The position numbers and the translations under genes are program-made. Below the pieces are notes generated by a model. The model worked only from the letters and a program-made list of their open reading frames with translations, made no database searches and was not told the origin of the DNA. Below are positions 24,121 to 33,053 of a DNA stretch of 64,000 nucleotides, one piece after another; the stretch's first letter is position 1, and the number at the start of each line of letters is the position of its first letter. The stretch comes from Deltaproteobacteria bacterium (GTDB taxonomy: Bacteria > Desulfobacterota > Desulfobacteria > Desulfobacterales > SpSt-501): positions 1 through 64,000 of the forward strand of contig JACRCN010000026.1 of the NCBI GenBank assembly GCA_016219005.1, read 5' to 3'.

Positions 24121-25611
24121 ATGTATCTCAACTTCTACCGGTTAAACTCCAAGCCGTTTCAGATCACCACGGATACCCGGTTCCTGTGGCTTGGAGAGAA
24201 GCATTCCGAAGCCCTGGCGACGCTCAAGTATGGCATCCTCGAAGACAAGGGCTTCCTGCTGCTCACCGGAGACGTCGGCACCGGCAAGACCGCGCTCATC
24301 AAACTTCTGGTCAAGTCCATCGATATTTCGGCCATCGTGGCCACCATCCCTGACCCGAGTTTGGAAGCGGCCGATTTTTTCAACATCCTGGCCGAGGAGT
24401 TCAAAATGGACAGGCGGTTCGCCTCCAAGGGCGACTTCCTGATCTACTTCAAGCAATTCCTGCTCAAGGCGCATACAACCGATAAAAAAGTGCTGCTGAT
24501 CATCGACGAGGCCCAGCGCCTTCATCACGACCTGCTCGAACAAATCCGCCTGCTCTCCAACATCGAGCTTGAAAACCGCAAGCTGATCAACATTTTTTTC
24601 GTGGGCCAGACGGAGTTCAACCGCACGCTTCTCGAAGAGCGGAACAAGGCGGTGCGGCAGCGCATCACCGTGCACTATCACATCGAGCCGCTGGCCGAGC
24701 TCGAGACCCAGCAATACATCCGTCATCGCCTCGGTGTCGCCGGGTGCAAAACGGAAATTTTCACGATTGACGCGATGCGGCGAATCCATGCGTTCTCCGC
24801 CGGTTATCCGCGGCTGATCAACATCATCTGCGATCACGCCCTGCTGACCGGCTACGCCGGGGGTACGAAGGCGATCGACGTCAGCCTGATCCGGGATTGC
24901 GAGAAGGAGCTGCGCCTGCCCGAAGGTGTGCGACCTCAAGCCGCCGGGAGCGCGGACAAGTCGCCCCCCGCCCCTGTCGCGGAATCCCCGGCCCGCGCCT
25001 CCAGTCGCCGGACCCTCATGGTGCTGGTATTCCTGCTGCTGGCGACATTCGCCGGCCTGATGTTCTACCAGTACCGGTCGGAAAAACCCCAGCGGTGGGC
25101 CGTAGAAGACATTGCACCACAAACGTATAAAGGACTCGCCGGAGTGCCGCTCTTGGACGCCCAGAAGGACGAATCCACGGCAGCGCAATCTCCCGGACCG
25201 CCCGCGGCAAGCCCACCGCCAAAAGCCGCGGCGCCGGAGGCCGTCTCATCGGAGAGTCTCGCAAGGAACCCCTTCGCCCGGGGTAAGGTCATCATTTTCT
25301 TCCCCTACAACTCGAACGAACTGACCCCCGAGGGGCTCGCGGCCCTTGACCGAATAGCCGAGTTTCTGAAAGCCAACCCGAGTCTCAAGGCTGAGATCCG
25401 CGGGTACACGGATTCAGTGGGAGCAGTCAACTACAACGTGAGCGTCTCGGCCTTCCGGGCGAATTCGATCAAGAGTTACCTGACCGGCAAGGGGGTCAGC
25501 TCTTCCAACCTCATCGCGCAGGGACTGGGACCCAAAAACCCGATCGCCTCCAACGACACCCTTGAGGGGCGGGAGCAGAACCGCCGCGTGGAGATCGAGC
25601 CGGTGCTGTAA
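24121..25611 (+). CDS. ExeA/GspA-like AAA ATPase fused to an OmpA peptidoglycan-binding domain
   Basis: The first ~270 residues are an ExeA-type ATPase. MYLNFYRLNSKPFQITTD is the family's N-terminal signature, GDVGTGKT at 50-57 is Walker A, and LLIIDE at 125-130 is Walker B followed by AQRL. A membrane helix (TLMVLVFLLLATFAGLMFY) lies near residue 300-320, then a Pro/Ala-rich spacer. The last ~100 residues are an OmpA-like domain (FFPYNSNELTPEGLAALDRI, then EIRGYTDSVG and GREQNRRVEI). This places the ATPase in the cytoplasm and the OmpA domain on peptidoglycan. ExeA proteins help insert secretin machinery through the cell wall; most use a different peptidoglycan-binding module. Confidence 0.9.
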   Translation: MYLNFYRLNSKPFQITTDTRFLWLGEKHSEALATLKYGILEDKGFLLLTGDVGTGKTALIKLLVKSIDISAIVATIPDPSLEAADFFNILAEEFKMDRRFASKGDFLIYFKQFLLKAHTTDKKVLLIIDEAQRLHHDLLEQIRLLSNIELENRKLINIFFVGQTEFNRTLLEERNKAVRQRITVHYHIEPLAELETQQYIRHRLGVAGCKTEIFTIDAMRRIHAFSAGYPRLINIICDHALLTGYAGGTKAIDVSLIRDCEKELRLPEGVRPQAAGSADKSPPAPVAESPARASSRRTLMVLVFLLLATFAGLMFYQYRSEKPQRWAVEDIAPQTYKGLAGVPLLDAQKDESTAAQSPGPPAASPPPKAAAPEAVSSESLARNPFARGKVIIFFPYNSNELTPEGLAALDRIAEFLKANPSLKAEIRGYTDSVGAVNYNVSVSAFRANSIKSYLTGKGVSSSNLIAQGLGPKNPIASNDTLEGREQNRRVEIEPVL

Positions 25612-25624
25612 CCGATGCCTGCCC

Positions 25625-26074
25625 TCAAGCGCCGAAACCAAACCGCCGTTGGAGAAGGTCTCTGGTCTTCGCGTTGAGCGCCAACCCTTTCAAATCCTCC
25701 GCCGACACCCAGCGGGCATCGGCCGCGTCCCCGCCGGCAAGCGGGTATCCCTCCACGTAGTCGGCCAGCAGATCGACGACCACATAGTGAAAACGAACGC
25801 GGCCGTCCGTATCGGTCTGGATGACGTCGAAAATGAAACACGGCTCTCCGGCCTGAATGACGATCTGGGTTTCCTCGAGCAGTTCCCGCTGCGCCGCCTG
25901 CTGCAGCGTTTCCCCAATTTCGACGCTTCCGCCAGGGATGGCCCACTCGCCCTCGGCCGGTGGCTGCCCGCGCCGGACGAGCAATACGCGGCCGTCCTTG
26001 AAAACAATGGCACCAACCGCCAGACAGGGACGATCCGGATAGAGTTTCGAGTCTGCCGGGTTCATCGAGTCCAT
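25625..26074 (-). CDS. Nudix hydrolase
   Basis: The Nudix box is complete: GSVEIGETLQQAAQ followed by RELLEET fits Gx5Ex7REUxEE. CLAVGAIVFKDGRVLLVRRG precedes it and FHYVVVDLLADYVEG follows. These enzymes hydrolyse nucleoside diphosphates linked to another group, such as ADP-ribose or oxidised nucleotides. The substrate is not evident. The frame is open back to 26227, but the upstream part looks non-coding (simple-sequence duplication encoding DSMDSM). The start at 26074, or 26065, gives a normal family length. It is convergent with the AAA-OmpA gene. Confidence 0.88.
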   Translation of the reverse strand: MDSMNPADSKLYPDRPCLAVGAIVFKDGRVLLVRRGQPPAEGEWAIPGGSVEIGETLQQAAQRELLEETQIVIQAGEPCFIFDVIQTDTDGRVRFHYVVVDLLADYVEGYPLAGGDAADARWVSAEDLKGLALNAKTRDLLQRRFGFGA

Positions 26075-26253
26075 CGAGTCTATTTTGTCGGTCGCGTCAA
26101 CTTGACAGCCATGGCCTTTTCCCATATCTACGGAAAGCCGTTGCGGGCGGGGTGCGCTCCGTTCCTCATTGCCTTTTATCGCATCGAAAAAACGCGCATG
26201 GAAGACCCAATTTTTTTTAAAGCCCAATAACCAAAAACACCCGGATCCATGAC

Positions 26254-27408
26254 ATGAGCATCACATCGAAACTGCCGACCGTCGGGTTGACCATATTCAC
26301 CGAGATGACGGATATGGCGAACGCCTGCGGGGCCATCAACCTTTCCCAGGGCTTTCCCGAATTCGACCCCCACCCGGGGCTGAAGGATCTCGTGTCTAAA
26401 TACATCCGGGACGGCCACAACCAGTACGCCCCGATGCAGGGTGTGCTGGCCCTGCGCGAGCGGATCGCCGAAAAGGCCCGAAGGCTTTACGGGGTGGACT
26501 ATGACCCGGCAACGGAGATCACCGTCACCAGCGGCGCTACGGAGGCGCTGTTTGCAGCCGTTGCCGCCGTGGTTCACCCCGGCGACGAAGTCATCATCGT
26601 CGAGCCGGCCTACGACTGCTACATCCCCATGATCACCCTGAACGGCGGTCGGCCCGTATACACCCCTCTGACCTACCCATCTTACCGCATCGATTGGGAC
26701 GCCTTCCTCCGATGCATCACCCCACGGACGCGCCTGGCCATTTTGAACTTCCCGCACAACCCGAGCGGAGCGGTTCTCGACGCCCGGGATCTTGACGCCC
26801 TGGCGGAGATCCTACGGAATACCGGCGTTCTCATCCTCAGCGACGAGGTGTATGAACACATCATTTTTGACGGACTCACGCACCACAGCCTGGCCGGGCA
26901 TCCCGAGTTGCGGGAGCGCAGTTTCATAGTGAGCTCTTTTGCCAAGACCTATCACACCACCGGGTGGAAAGTCGGCTACTGTCTCGCCCCCCGGCGGCTC
27001 TCCGCCGAATTCCAGAAGGTTCACCAGTATCTCGTCTTTTCCGTCAACACGCCGATCCAGCATGCCTACGCCGAGTTCATGCAGGACCAGAGTCATTGGG
27101 CCGGTCTTGCGTCGTTCTACCAATCCCGGCGGGATTACTTCCTCAACCGGCTCGCAGGCTCGCGCTTCCGGCCGCTGCCCTGTCATGGGACCTTTTTCCA
27201 GATGCTGGACTACTCTGCGATCAGCGACGAGCCGGATGTGTCGTTCGCTCGGCGCCTGACGGCGGGGCATGGCGTGGCTGCCATCCCCCCTTCGGTCTTT
27301 TACCACGATGGAGAAGACAACCGGGTCCTGCGCTTTTGTTTCGCAAAAAAAGCGGCGACCCTCGCGGCGGCCGCCGAGCGTCTGTGCCGGATTGACCCCG
27401 GGGCCTGA
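26254..27408 (+). CDS. Class I/II pyridoxal-phosphate aminotransferase (YbdL/methionine aminotransferase-like)
   Basis: The 384-residue protein is a fold type I aminotransferase. AINLSQGFPEF and QYAPMQG are the N-terminal substrate motifs of the YbdL/kynurenine-glutamine transaminase branch. TVTSGATEALFAAV binds the cofactor phosphate, NFPHNPSGAVL holds the conserved Asn, SDEVYEHI the Asp, and SFAKTYHTTGWKVGY the Schiff-base Lys. It is cytoplasmic and could transaminate methionine or aromatic amino acids. The next gene begins nine bases downstream. A role in methionine salvage is possible but nothing in the context confirms it. Confidence 0.9.
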   Translation: MSITSKLPTVGLTIFTEMTDMANACGAINLSQGFPEFDPHPGLKDLVSKYIRDGHNQYAPMQGVLALRERIAEKARRLYGVDYDPATEITVTSGATEALFAAVAAVVHPGDEVIIVEPAYDCYIPMITLNGGRPVYTPLTYPSYRIDWDAFLRCITPRTRLAILNFPHNPSGAVLDARDLDALAEILRNTGVLILSDEVYEHIIFDGLTHHSLAGHPELRERSFIVSSFAKTYHTTGWKVGYCLAPRRLSAEFQKVHQYLVFSVNTPIQHAYAEFMQDQSHWAGLASFYQSRRDYFLNRLAGSRFRPLPCHGTFFQMLDYSAISDEPDVSFARRLTAGHGVAAIPPSVFYHDGEDNRVLRFCFAKKAATLAAAAERLCRIDPGA

Positions 27409-27416
27409 ATTTCACC

Positions 27417-28571
27417 ATGTCGGGACTCAAAAAGTTGCGGATGCCCTATGAGGGCGATGGCCCACCCCCTGATCCGACCGAACGCGAACGGAGCATCCTG
27501 CACGGCCTGGCCTGTGAATGGGAAGGCGCCCGGCGCCTGCTCGACCCGGATTACGGCCGGCACCTGAGAAGACCCCTCTTCGCGCTGACGGACGGCCGTT
27601 CGCGCTGGGGATACTGGTCGGCAGACAGGCGCGAGATCTGCCTGAGCCGGCACCTGGTTCTCAACCATGCGTGGGACGCCGTGCGCGAGGTGCTTTTCCA
27701 CGAAATGGCCCATCAACTGGCCGATGAGATCCTTGGCGCGGGCGGCGAGACGGCGCACGGGCCGCTCTTCCACCTGGCATGCGACCGGCTGGGCGCCAAC
27801 CCCCGCGCCTCCGGCAGTTTTCCGCTGCTGATCGAACGCTTGGATCGTGCGGCCGCGGCGACTCGCGACCGGCAGCTTGAGCGGATCCGCAAGCTATTGG
27901 CTTTAGCCGGCAGCGCCAACCGGCATGAGGCCGAGGCCGCCATGCTCAAGGCTCACGAATTGATCGCCCGCCACAACACCGGCCGGATTGCACGCGCAGA
28001 ACCTATTGAAACCATGAGTATTTTCGTCGGCCGGCCCGCGCTGCGACACCGCCGGGACCATTACCGCCTGGCGGCGCTGCTGAGCGAATTCTACTTCGTG
28101 CTTCCTATCTGGGTGCCCGCCTACGTCATGGAGCGTTCCCGCATGGGCCGGGTCCTGGAGATCAGCGGAACGCCGCGCAACATCCGCACCGCGGCATATG
28201 TGCACGCGTTTATGCAGCGGGTCATCGGAGAGGAGTGGCAAGGCTTCGCGCATGGCAAAGCCCGGCGGCGAGGCCGAGCGTCGGATTTCGGAGTCGGCGT
28301 CATCGAGGGATTCCGCGCCAGGCTCGAATCCGGCCGAGCGCAGCGGCTGCCGGCGGACGGCACTGAGGCCGCGCTGGTGCCGCTGAAAGATCCGGTGCTT
28401 GAATCCTATTTCAAGCGCCGTTATCCACACACCGTCCGCGTCACCCGCACCGCGGCCCGCGTGGACCGGCGCGCGCTCAACGCCGGCCGTGATGTCGGCC
28501 GCCGCCTCGTCCTGTCTCAACCGGTCGCCGAAATCGGCGCCAGCGGAGGTCTGCTACCGCCTGCCGAATAG
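27417..28571 (+). CDS. SprT-like zinc metallopeptidase domain with DUF2786 domain
   Basis: HEMAHQ at residues 95-100 and HGPLFHLACDRLG about 20 residues later are the zinc ligands of a SprT-like metallopeptidase. RIRKLLALAGSANRHEAEAA near residue 150 begins a DUF2786 module, and KAHELIARHN follows. The last ~150 residues (SERSGK-like basic stretches, GFRARLESGRAQRLP) are unassigned. SprT-like proteins act on DNA-bound or damaged proteins, but the role of the DUF2786 form is not established. There is no signal peptide. It is likely cotranscribed with the aminotransferase. Confidence 0.8.
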   Translation: MSGLKKLRMPYEGDGPPPDPTERERSILHGLACEWEGARRLLDPDYGRHLRRPLFALTDGRSRWGYWSADRREICLSRHLVLNHAWDAVREVLFHEMAHQLADEILGAGGETAHGPLFHLACDRLGANPRASGSFPLLIERLDRAAAATRDRQLERIRKLLALAGSANRHEAEAAMLKAHELIARHNTGRIARAEPIETMSIFVGRPALRHRRDHYRLAALLSEFYFVLPIWVPAYVMERSRMGRVLEISGTPRNIRTAAYVHAFMQRVIGEEWQGFAHGKARRRGRASDFGVGVIEGFRARLESGRAQRLPADGTEAALVPLKDPVLESYFKRRYPHTVRVTRTAARVDRRALNAGRDVGRRLVLSQPVAEIGASGGLLPPAE

Positions 28572-28579
28572 CCGGTCCT

Positions 28580-28760
28580 TGATTCCTGACGACTTCGCAG
28601 AAAGTCCAACTTCGGCCCTGCGCCTCATCGCGTTGTCACTGCGGCTTACGACACGTTCACCGCGGTGACTCGAGACGCGCGCGCCTTGGATGTTGGAGCT
28701 TTTCGCATAGCCGTCTGTAAATCGACTTTATACGAGCCCATCCACATTGAAGTCGCCGGC
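28580..28760. repeat. Intergenic inverted-repeat element, distinct from copies A-E
   Basis: Between convergent genes, CGCAGAAAGTCCAAC at 28596-28610 faces GTTGGAGCTTTTCGCA at 28692-28707, an imperfect inverted repeat enclosing ~80 GC-rich bases. CTGTAAATCGACTTTATACGAG follows the distal arm. The outside sequences contain no open frame. The layout suggests a small non-autonomous or REP-like repeat, perhaps serving as a transcription end for both genes. Copies elsewhere in the genome would be needed to prove that it is repetitive. Confidence 0.45.
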
Positions 28761-28777
28761 ACTTCAGAAGGCGCCGG

Positions 28778-30400
28778 CTATTTCAGCCAGTAGGGGTTGA
28801 TCAGATCGGCGAAGATGGTCATGGCGGCCTCGGATCCCTGCCCCGCGGCTGTCACGATCTGCTTGTAGCCGCCTTCCACATCGCCCGCGGAATAGATGCC
28901 CGGCAGGTTGGTGCGGTGTTTGCCATCGTGCCCGATGTAGCCGTCCGCGTTGATCTGAAGTCCTATTTTCTGTGCCAACTCGACCGCCGGCAGATATCCG
29001 ACGGCGATGAAAACCCCGTCGGTCTTGAGTGTCGTGGTTTCCCCGGTCTTGACGTTGGACAGGCTGATTTCCCGCACCCGGTCTTCGCCCCGGATCTCCT
29101 TGACCTCCGTGTTCCATATCACGGGAATGTGATTCTCAACGATCTGCCGCGTCAGAAAGTCCTGGGCCCGGAAGCTGTCCCGGCGGTGGATCAGCGTCAC
29201 CGTCACCCCCATGTGGTGCAGGTACAGGGCCTCGGTTACGGCGCTGTTACCGCCCCCCACCATGACGACGCTTTTGCCCTTGAACAGCGGACCGTCGCAG
29301 GTGCTGCAATAACTCACCCCGCGGCCCGCCAGCCGCGATTCGCCAGGCACGTCGAGGTGACGGTGGGTGGCACCGGTGGCCAGGAGGATGGCCTTGGTCA
29401 AGAACTTGCGGCGGCTCGTCTGCACGACCATCGGCTTGCCGGGCTGAATGTCCAGCACGCTCTCGCCCTGAAAAATCTGAACGTACTGCAGGGCGTGGCT
29501 CACCATAATGTCCACCAGGGTCTTGCCTCCCACCGAGGTGAATCCCGGGTAGTTTTCGACGATCGGCGTGGTGGCCACCTGCCCCCCAAGTGCTAGCCGC
29601 TCGACAATGGCGGTCCTAAGGCCGCTGCGGACGGCATAGATTCCGGCAGTCAAACCCGCAGGCCCTCCGCCCACGATCAGCAGATCGGCTTCCACTTGCG
29701 CCGCGTCGCTTTCGGGGATGAAGACCGTCTGCGGCTCGAGCTTTTGCAACGAAAGCATGAACACTTCCTCGGTCTGGGCGCCATGGCCGATGAGGATGTC
29801 GTTGGCAAACGCCTGGGGCACGCTTTGGGCGGAGTACTGGTTGGCCAGCTCGGTTTCACACTGGATGTCGATGATCTCAAGTGCGACATGTTCGGGGCGC
29901 TCGATGGCGGCCTTGACGGCGTTGACCGTCTGCTGCGGGCAGTAGGGACAGGTGGGGCTGACGAACACCTTGACCCGGCGGGCGGAGTCGATGCGGCCGA
30001 CCACTTTTCGGGACTGCTCGCTCAGATCGCTTTGCCCGCGCCCGACCAGGATCAGCGTCTCCAGAAAGCTCCGCGCCTCCTCACCCATCGGCGCTCCCAG
30101 CCAGCGGATGGCATACCTCTGCGGGACGATCAGAAGCGTTGGCGAGCTCGTCACGCCGTATTTGCGGGCAAGCTCATGGTCCAGTCCATATTCCTTCAGG
30201 GTGATGCGGGGGCTCAGCTCGCGAAAGGCACGGATCACCTGCCGGGTTGCCTGAGCAAACACATCGTCCAGGCTTTTTTCCGTGAAGAGCAGCAGCGGAA
30301 TGTCGTTGGGCAATTGCTCGAATGTCTGCTTCAGCTGCCGCAGAAAGGTCTCGCTGGCCATCTCCTTCTCGCGGTCGACTGGATTCATCGTGTCCGGCAT
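28778..30400 (-). CDS. Thioredoxin reductase with AhpF-like N-terminal glutaredoxin domains
   Basis: AAGGAG lies nine bases upstream of ATG 30400, so the 540-residue form is chosen; the frame itself extends to 30550. The first ~220 residues are two thioredoxin folds, the second with redox motif CPYC (FVSPTCPYCPQQ). The rest is a thioredoxin reductase: VGGGPAGLTAGIYA binds FAD, CSTCDG is the active disulfide, and VGGGNSAVTEAL binds NAD(P)H. The layout is that of AhpF, in which the N-domain relays electrons to a partner. No AhpC is encoded in the window. It is probably a cytoplasmic reductase of peroxiredoxins or other disulfides. Confidence 0.9.
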   Translation of the reverse strand: MPDTMNPVDREKEMASETFLRQLKQTFEQLPNDIPLLLFTEKSLDDVFAQATRQVIRAFRELSPRITLKEYGLDHELARKYGVTSSPTLLIVPQRYAIRWLGAPMGEEARSFLETLILVGRGQSDLSEQSRKVVGRIDSARRVKVFVSPTCPYCPQQTVNAVKAAIERPEHVALEIIDIQCETELANQYSAQSVPQAFANDILIGHGAQTEEVFMLSLQKLEPQTVFIPESDAAQVEADLLIVGGGPAGLTAGIYAVRSGLRTAIVERLALGGQVATTPIVENYPGFTSVGGKTLVDIMVSHALQYVQIFQGESVLDIQPGKPMVVQTSRRKFLTKAILLATGATHRHLDVPGESRLAGRGVSYCSTCDGPLFKGKSVVMVGGGNSAVTEALYLHHMGVTVTLIHRRDSFRAQDFLTRQIVENHIPVIWNTEVKEIRGEDRVREISLSNVKTGETTTLKTDGVFIAVGYLPAVELAQKIGLQINADGYIGHDGKHRTNLPGIYSAGDVEGGYKQIVTAAGQGSEAAMTIFADLINPYWLK

Positions 30401-30476
30401 GACAACTACTCCTTGTTCTGGCAATGGGCGTCGACGCCTTCGCCTGGATGCTGCATCATCACGCAGCCAGGCAAAC

Positions 30477-31217
30477 TTAAGAGTCCGGCTCGGCGGTGTC
30501 AACCGGTTTCGGCGGCGCGGCGCTTTTCCACAGGGCTTCGGCGATCGCAAGGTCTTCGGGGGTCGTGATCTTTATGTTGCGGCGGTGTCCTAATATGATG
30601 CGAACCTCCTGCCCCAACCGCTCGACGAGGCAGGCGTCATCCGTCCCAAGGTAGCCGGCCTGCCGGGCCTGTTCATGCGCGCTGCGAATGATCCCGGTGC
30701 GGAACACCTGGGGGGTCTGGGCCAGCCACACCCGCTCGCGCGGCAGGGTAGACTGGACGATCCCGGCGACACTGGCCTGCTTCAGGGTCTCCCAGGCAGG
30801 CACACCGGGAATGCAGGCTCCGTGAACCCGGGCCTCGTCCACGCAGGCCGCGATGGTCTCGGGGGCCACGAGCGGCCTCACCCCGTCGTGGATCGCCACG
30901 ATGGAGTCGTCCCGCTCGATGGCGGCAAGCCCGTTGTAAACCGAGTCCTGGCGCCGGTTGCCGCCGGCGACCACGTGGACACCTTTGTTCAAACCGGCGG
31001 GCAGAATGATGGCTTTCTGGCAGAAGGCAATATCGGCCGGCGGAACCACGAGGATGATGCGGTCGATCCGGTCGCACGCACCGAAGGCCTGCAGCGTGCG
31101 GGTCAAAATCGGCACTCCCGCCAGCACGAGATACTGTTTGGGCTGCGGGCTTTTCAGGCGGGCCCCTTTTCCTCCCGCCACAATCAAGGCATAGACTATC
31201 TTCGCGTCGCCTTCCAA
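30477..31217 (-). CDS. ispD: 2-C-methyl-D-erythritol 4-phosphate cytidylyltransferase
   Basis: The protein has ALIVAGGKGARLKSPQPKQY, the CTP-binding loop of IspD, VVAGGNRRQDSVYNGL near residue 85, IAIHDGVRPLV and a conserved TDDACLVE near the C-terminus. It makes CDP-methylerythritol in the non-mevalonate isoprenoid pathway in the cytoplasm. The only well-placed start in frame is TTG at 31217, with a weak GGTGA just upstream. A different gene start cannot be excluded. It is in line with the HPr-fusion gene upstream and the reductase gene downstream. Confidence 0.94.
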   Translation of the reverse strand: MEGDAKIVYALIVAGGKGARLKSPQPKQYLVLAGVPILTRTLQAFGACDRIDRIILVVPPADIAFCQKAIILPAGLNKGVHVVAGGNRRQDSVYNGLAAIERDDSIVAIHDGVRPLVAPETIAACVDEARVHGACIPGVPAWETLKQASVAGIVQSTLPRERVWLAQTPQVFRTGIIRSAHEQARQAGYLGTDDACLVERLGQEVRIILGHRRNIKITTPEDLAIAEALWKSAAPPKPVDTAEPDS

Positions 31218-31258
31218 ATTTCACCATCGGGAGATCGGAGGAAAACCCGTGCGCCTTT

Positions 31259-32593
31259 TCATTTCAGGTACTTCAGGTCCTTGGGCAGGGGAATGCCCTT
31301 GCCCATCATGTCTTCGCCGTAATTGACCCCGGCGAGAATTTCAATGTCCATCAGGGTACGGCTGTCGCCCTCAAAGGCAACCTCCTTTACATTCTCCTTC
31401 TGGATCTTGCCTCCCGCCCACTGAATGTCGAGCACGCTGCTGGCGTCGAACCGGTCCTCCCCGACAACCAGTTCCACCTGGCCCCCGTAGTGTTGAACGA
31501 TTTTGGCCACCAGCAGGCTGGGGCGGGCGTGAAAACCGAGCTTCTGGGGCACTCCCACCCGGATCGAGGAGCGCTCGATGTTTTCATTGAGGATCATGCG
31601 GGCGTGCTCTTTGCCCAAGGCCAGGAAGTGACAGACGTAGTAAAGGCCGTAGTTGATCGTGCAATCGAGGAGCTTGGCCGGGTCGATCAGGGATGCCAGC
31701 TGCTCCTGCACCTTCTTGTAGGTGTTCTTGTAGCCCGCCTCGTACAGGTGCCGCTCGTAGAAGTGCAGCAGCCGGCCAACCATCTGCAGCAGGTGGAACA
31801 CCACCGAAAAAAAACCCCGCAGCTGCTTGAGCTTGCGATTGCCGAAACGGAACCCGCCGTGGATGACGTAGGTGTCGAAGGCGGACTGGAGGTTGTGGAC
31901 CAGCATTTCAAACCGGCGGATCTCGACCTCGTTGATCTTGTCCGGCACGAGGCTGAGGATCTCCGGCAGGCTGTAGCGTTCGTAAAACTTGATCTGGTCG
32001 AAGTTTTTAAGGATGTTGAGAAACTCACTGGCGATCTTGACGATGTGCTGTTTCTGCTGGTCCCGGTTCTCGTCGTCGATGTCGTAATCAAGCTGTCCTG
32101 TGGTCTGCAGGCTCGGGAAATCGGAGACGCTGAAACGGTCCTCCGGCAGTCGGATGCCCAGACGCAAAGCTTCCTTCAACACAACCGGTGCCATTTGCCG
32201 CAGACAATGATTCAGGAAATCCAGGGCGGCCTCGCCGTCCTTCTGAAAGTCGGCACTGTCAGGCAATTCGTAATGAAGCAGGCGGTTGGCGATGTGTCTC
32301 TGAAAATTGGAGGCCAGCCCGATGTGGCGCACGGCGGCCGTCAGTTCTCTGAAATAATAGCAGTTCTTGTTGTTCTTCGCGCCATGGTAGTCCAGGAAAT
32401 CCTCGAGCAGCGTCGAGGCCGAAGCCAGAGTGGAATAGAATTTCTGGGTCAAATGCCTTTTCGGTCTTTCCAGCCCGACCACGAAGAGGTTGCACTTCAA
32501 ATAGTCGTGGGAAAAGATGCTCGCCTTTTCGGCGAAGGCCTCCCCGTTGGGGGGCGGAGCGATCTCGTTTGCGGATTTCAGGTCTTTCTGCAT
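31259..32593 (-). CDS. Large helical protein with a C-terminal HPr-like phosphocarrier domain
   Basis: The first ~340 residues are charged and helical and resemble no family I recognise. The last ~100 residues are an HPr domain: VPQKLGFHARPS carries the phosphorylatable His355 and Arg357, and DASSVLDIQWAGG occupies the second HPr site, where a regulatory Ser would be. HPr normally passes phosphate from enzyme I to sugar transporters. Here no PTS enzyme is encoded nearby, so a regulatory use is more likely. The protein is the first of a run with ispD. It is soluble, without signal peptide. Confidence 0.82.
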   Translation of the reverse strand: MQKDLKSANEIAPPPNGEAFAEKASIFSHDYLKCNLFVVGLERPKRHLTQKFYSTLASASTLLEDFLDYHGAKNNKNCYYFRELTAAVRHIGLASNFQRHIANRLLHYELPDSADFQKDGEAALDFLNHCLRQMAPVVLKEALRLGIRLPEDRFSVSDFPSLQTTGQLDYDIDDENRDQQKQHIVKIASEFLNILKNFDQIKFYERYSLPEILSLVPDKINEVEIRRFEMLVHNLQSAFDTYVIHGGFRFGNRKLKQLRGFFSVVFHLLQMVGRLLHFYERHLYEAGYKNTYKKVQEQLASLIDPAKLLDCTINYGLYYVCHFLALGKEHARMILNENIERSSIRVGVPQKLGFHARPSLLVAKIVQHYGGQVELVVGEDRFDASSVLDIQWAGGKIQKENVKEVAFEGDSRTLMDIEILAGVNYGEDMMGKGIPLPKDLKYLK

Positions 32594-32662
32594 GATGGGT
32601 TCATTTCAATCCGGCCTTCTTCGGGAACGGTCCGCCGGATGCCATATGGATTTCTTCGATCG

Positions 32663-33039
<377 letters not shown>

Positions 33040-33053
<14 letters not shown>

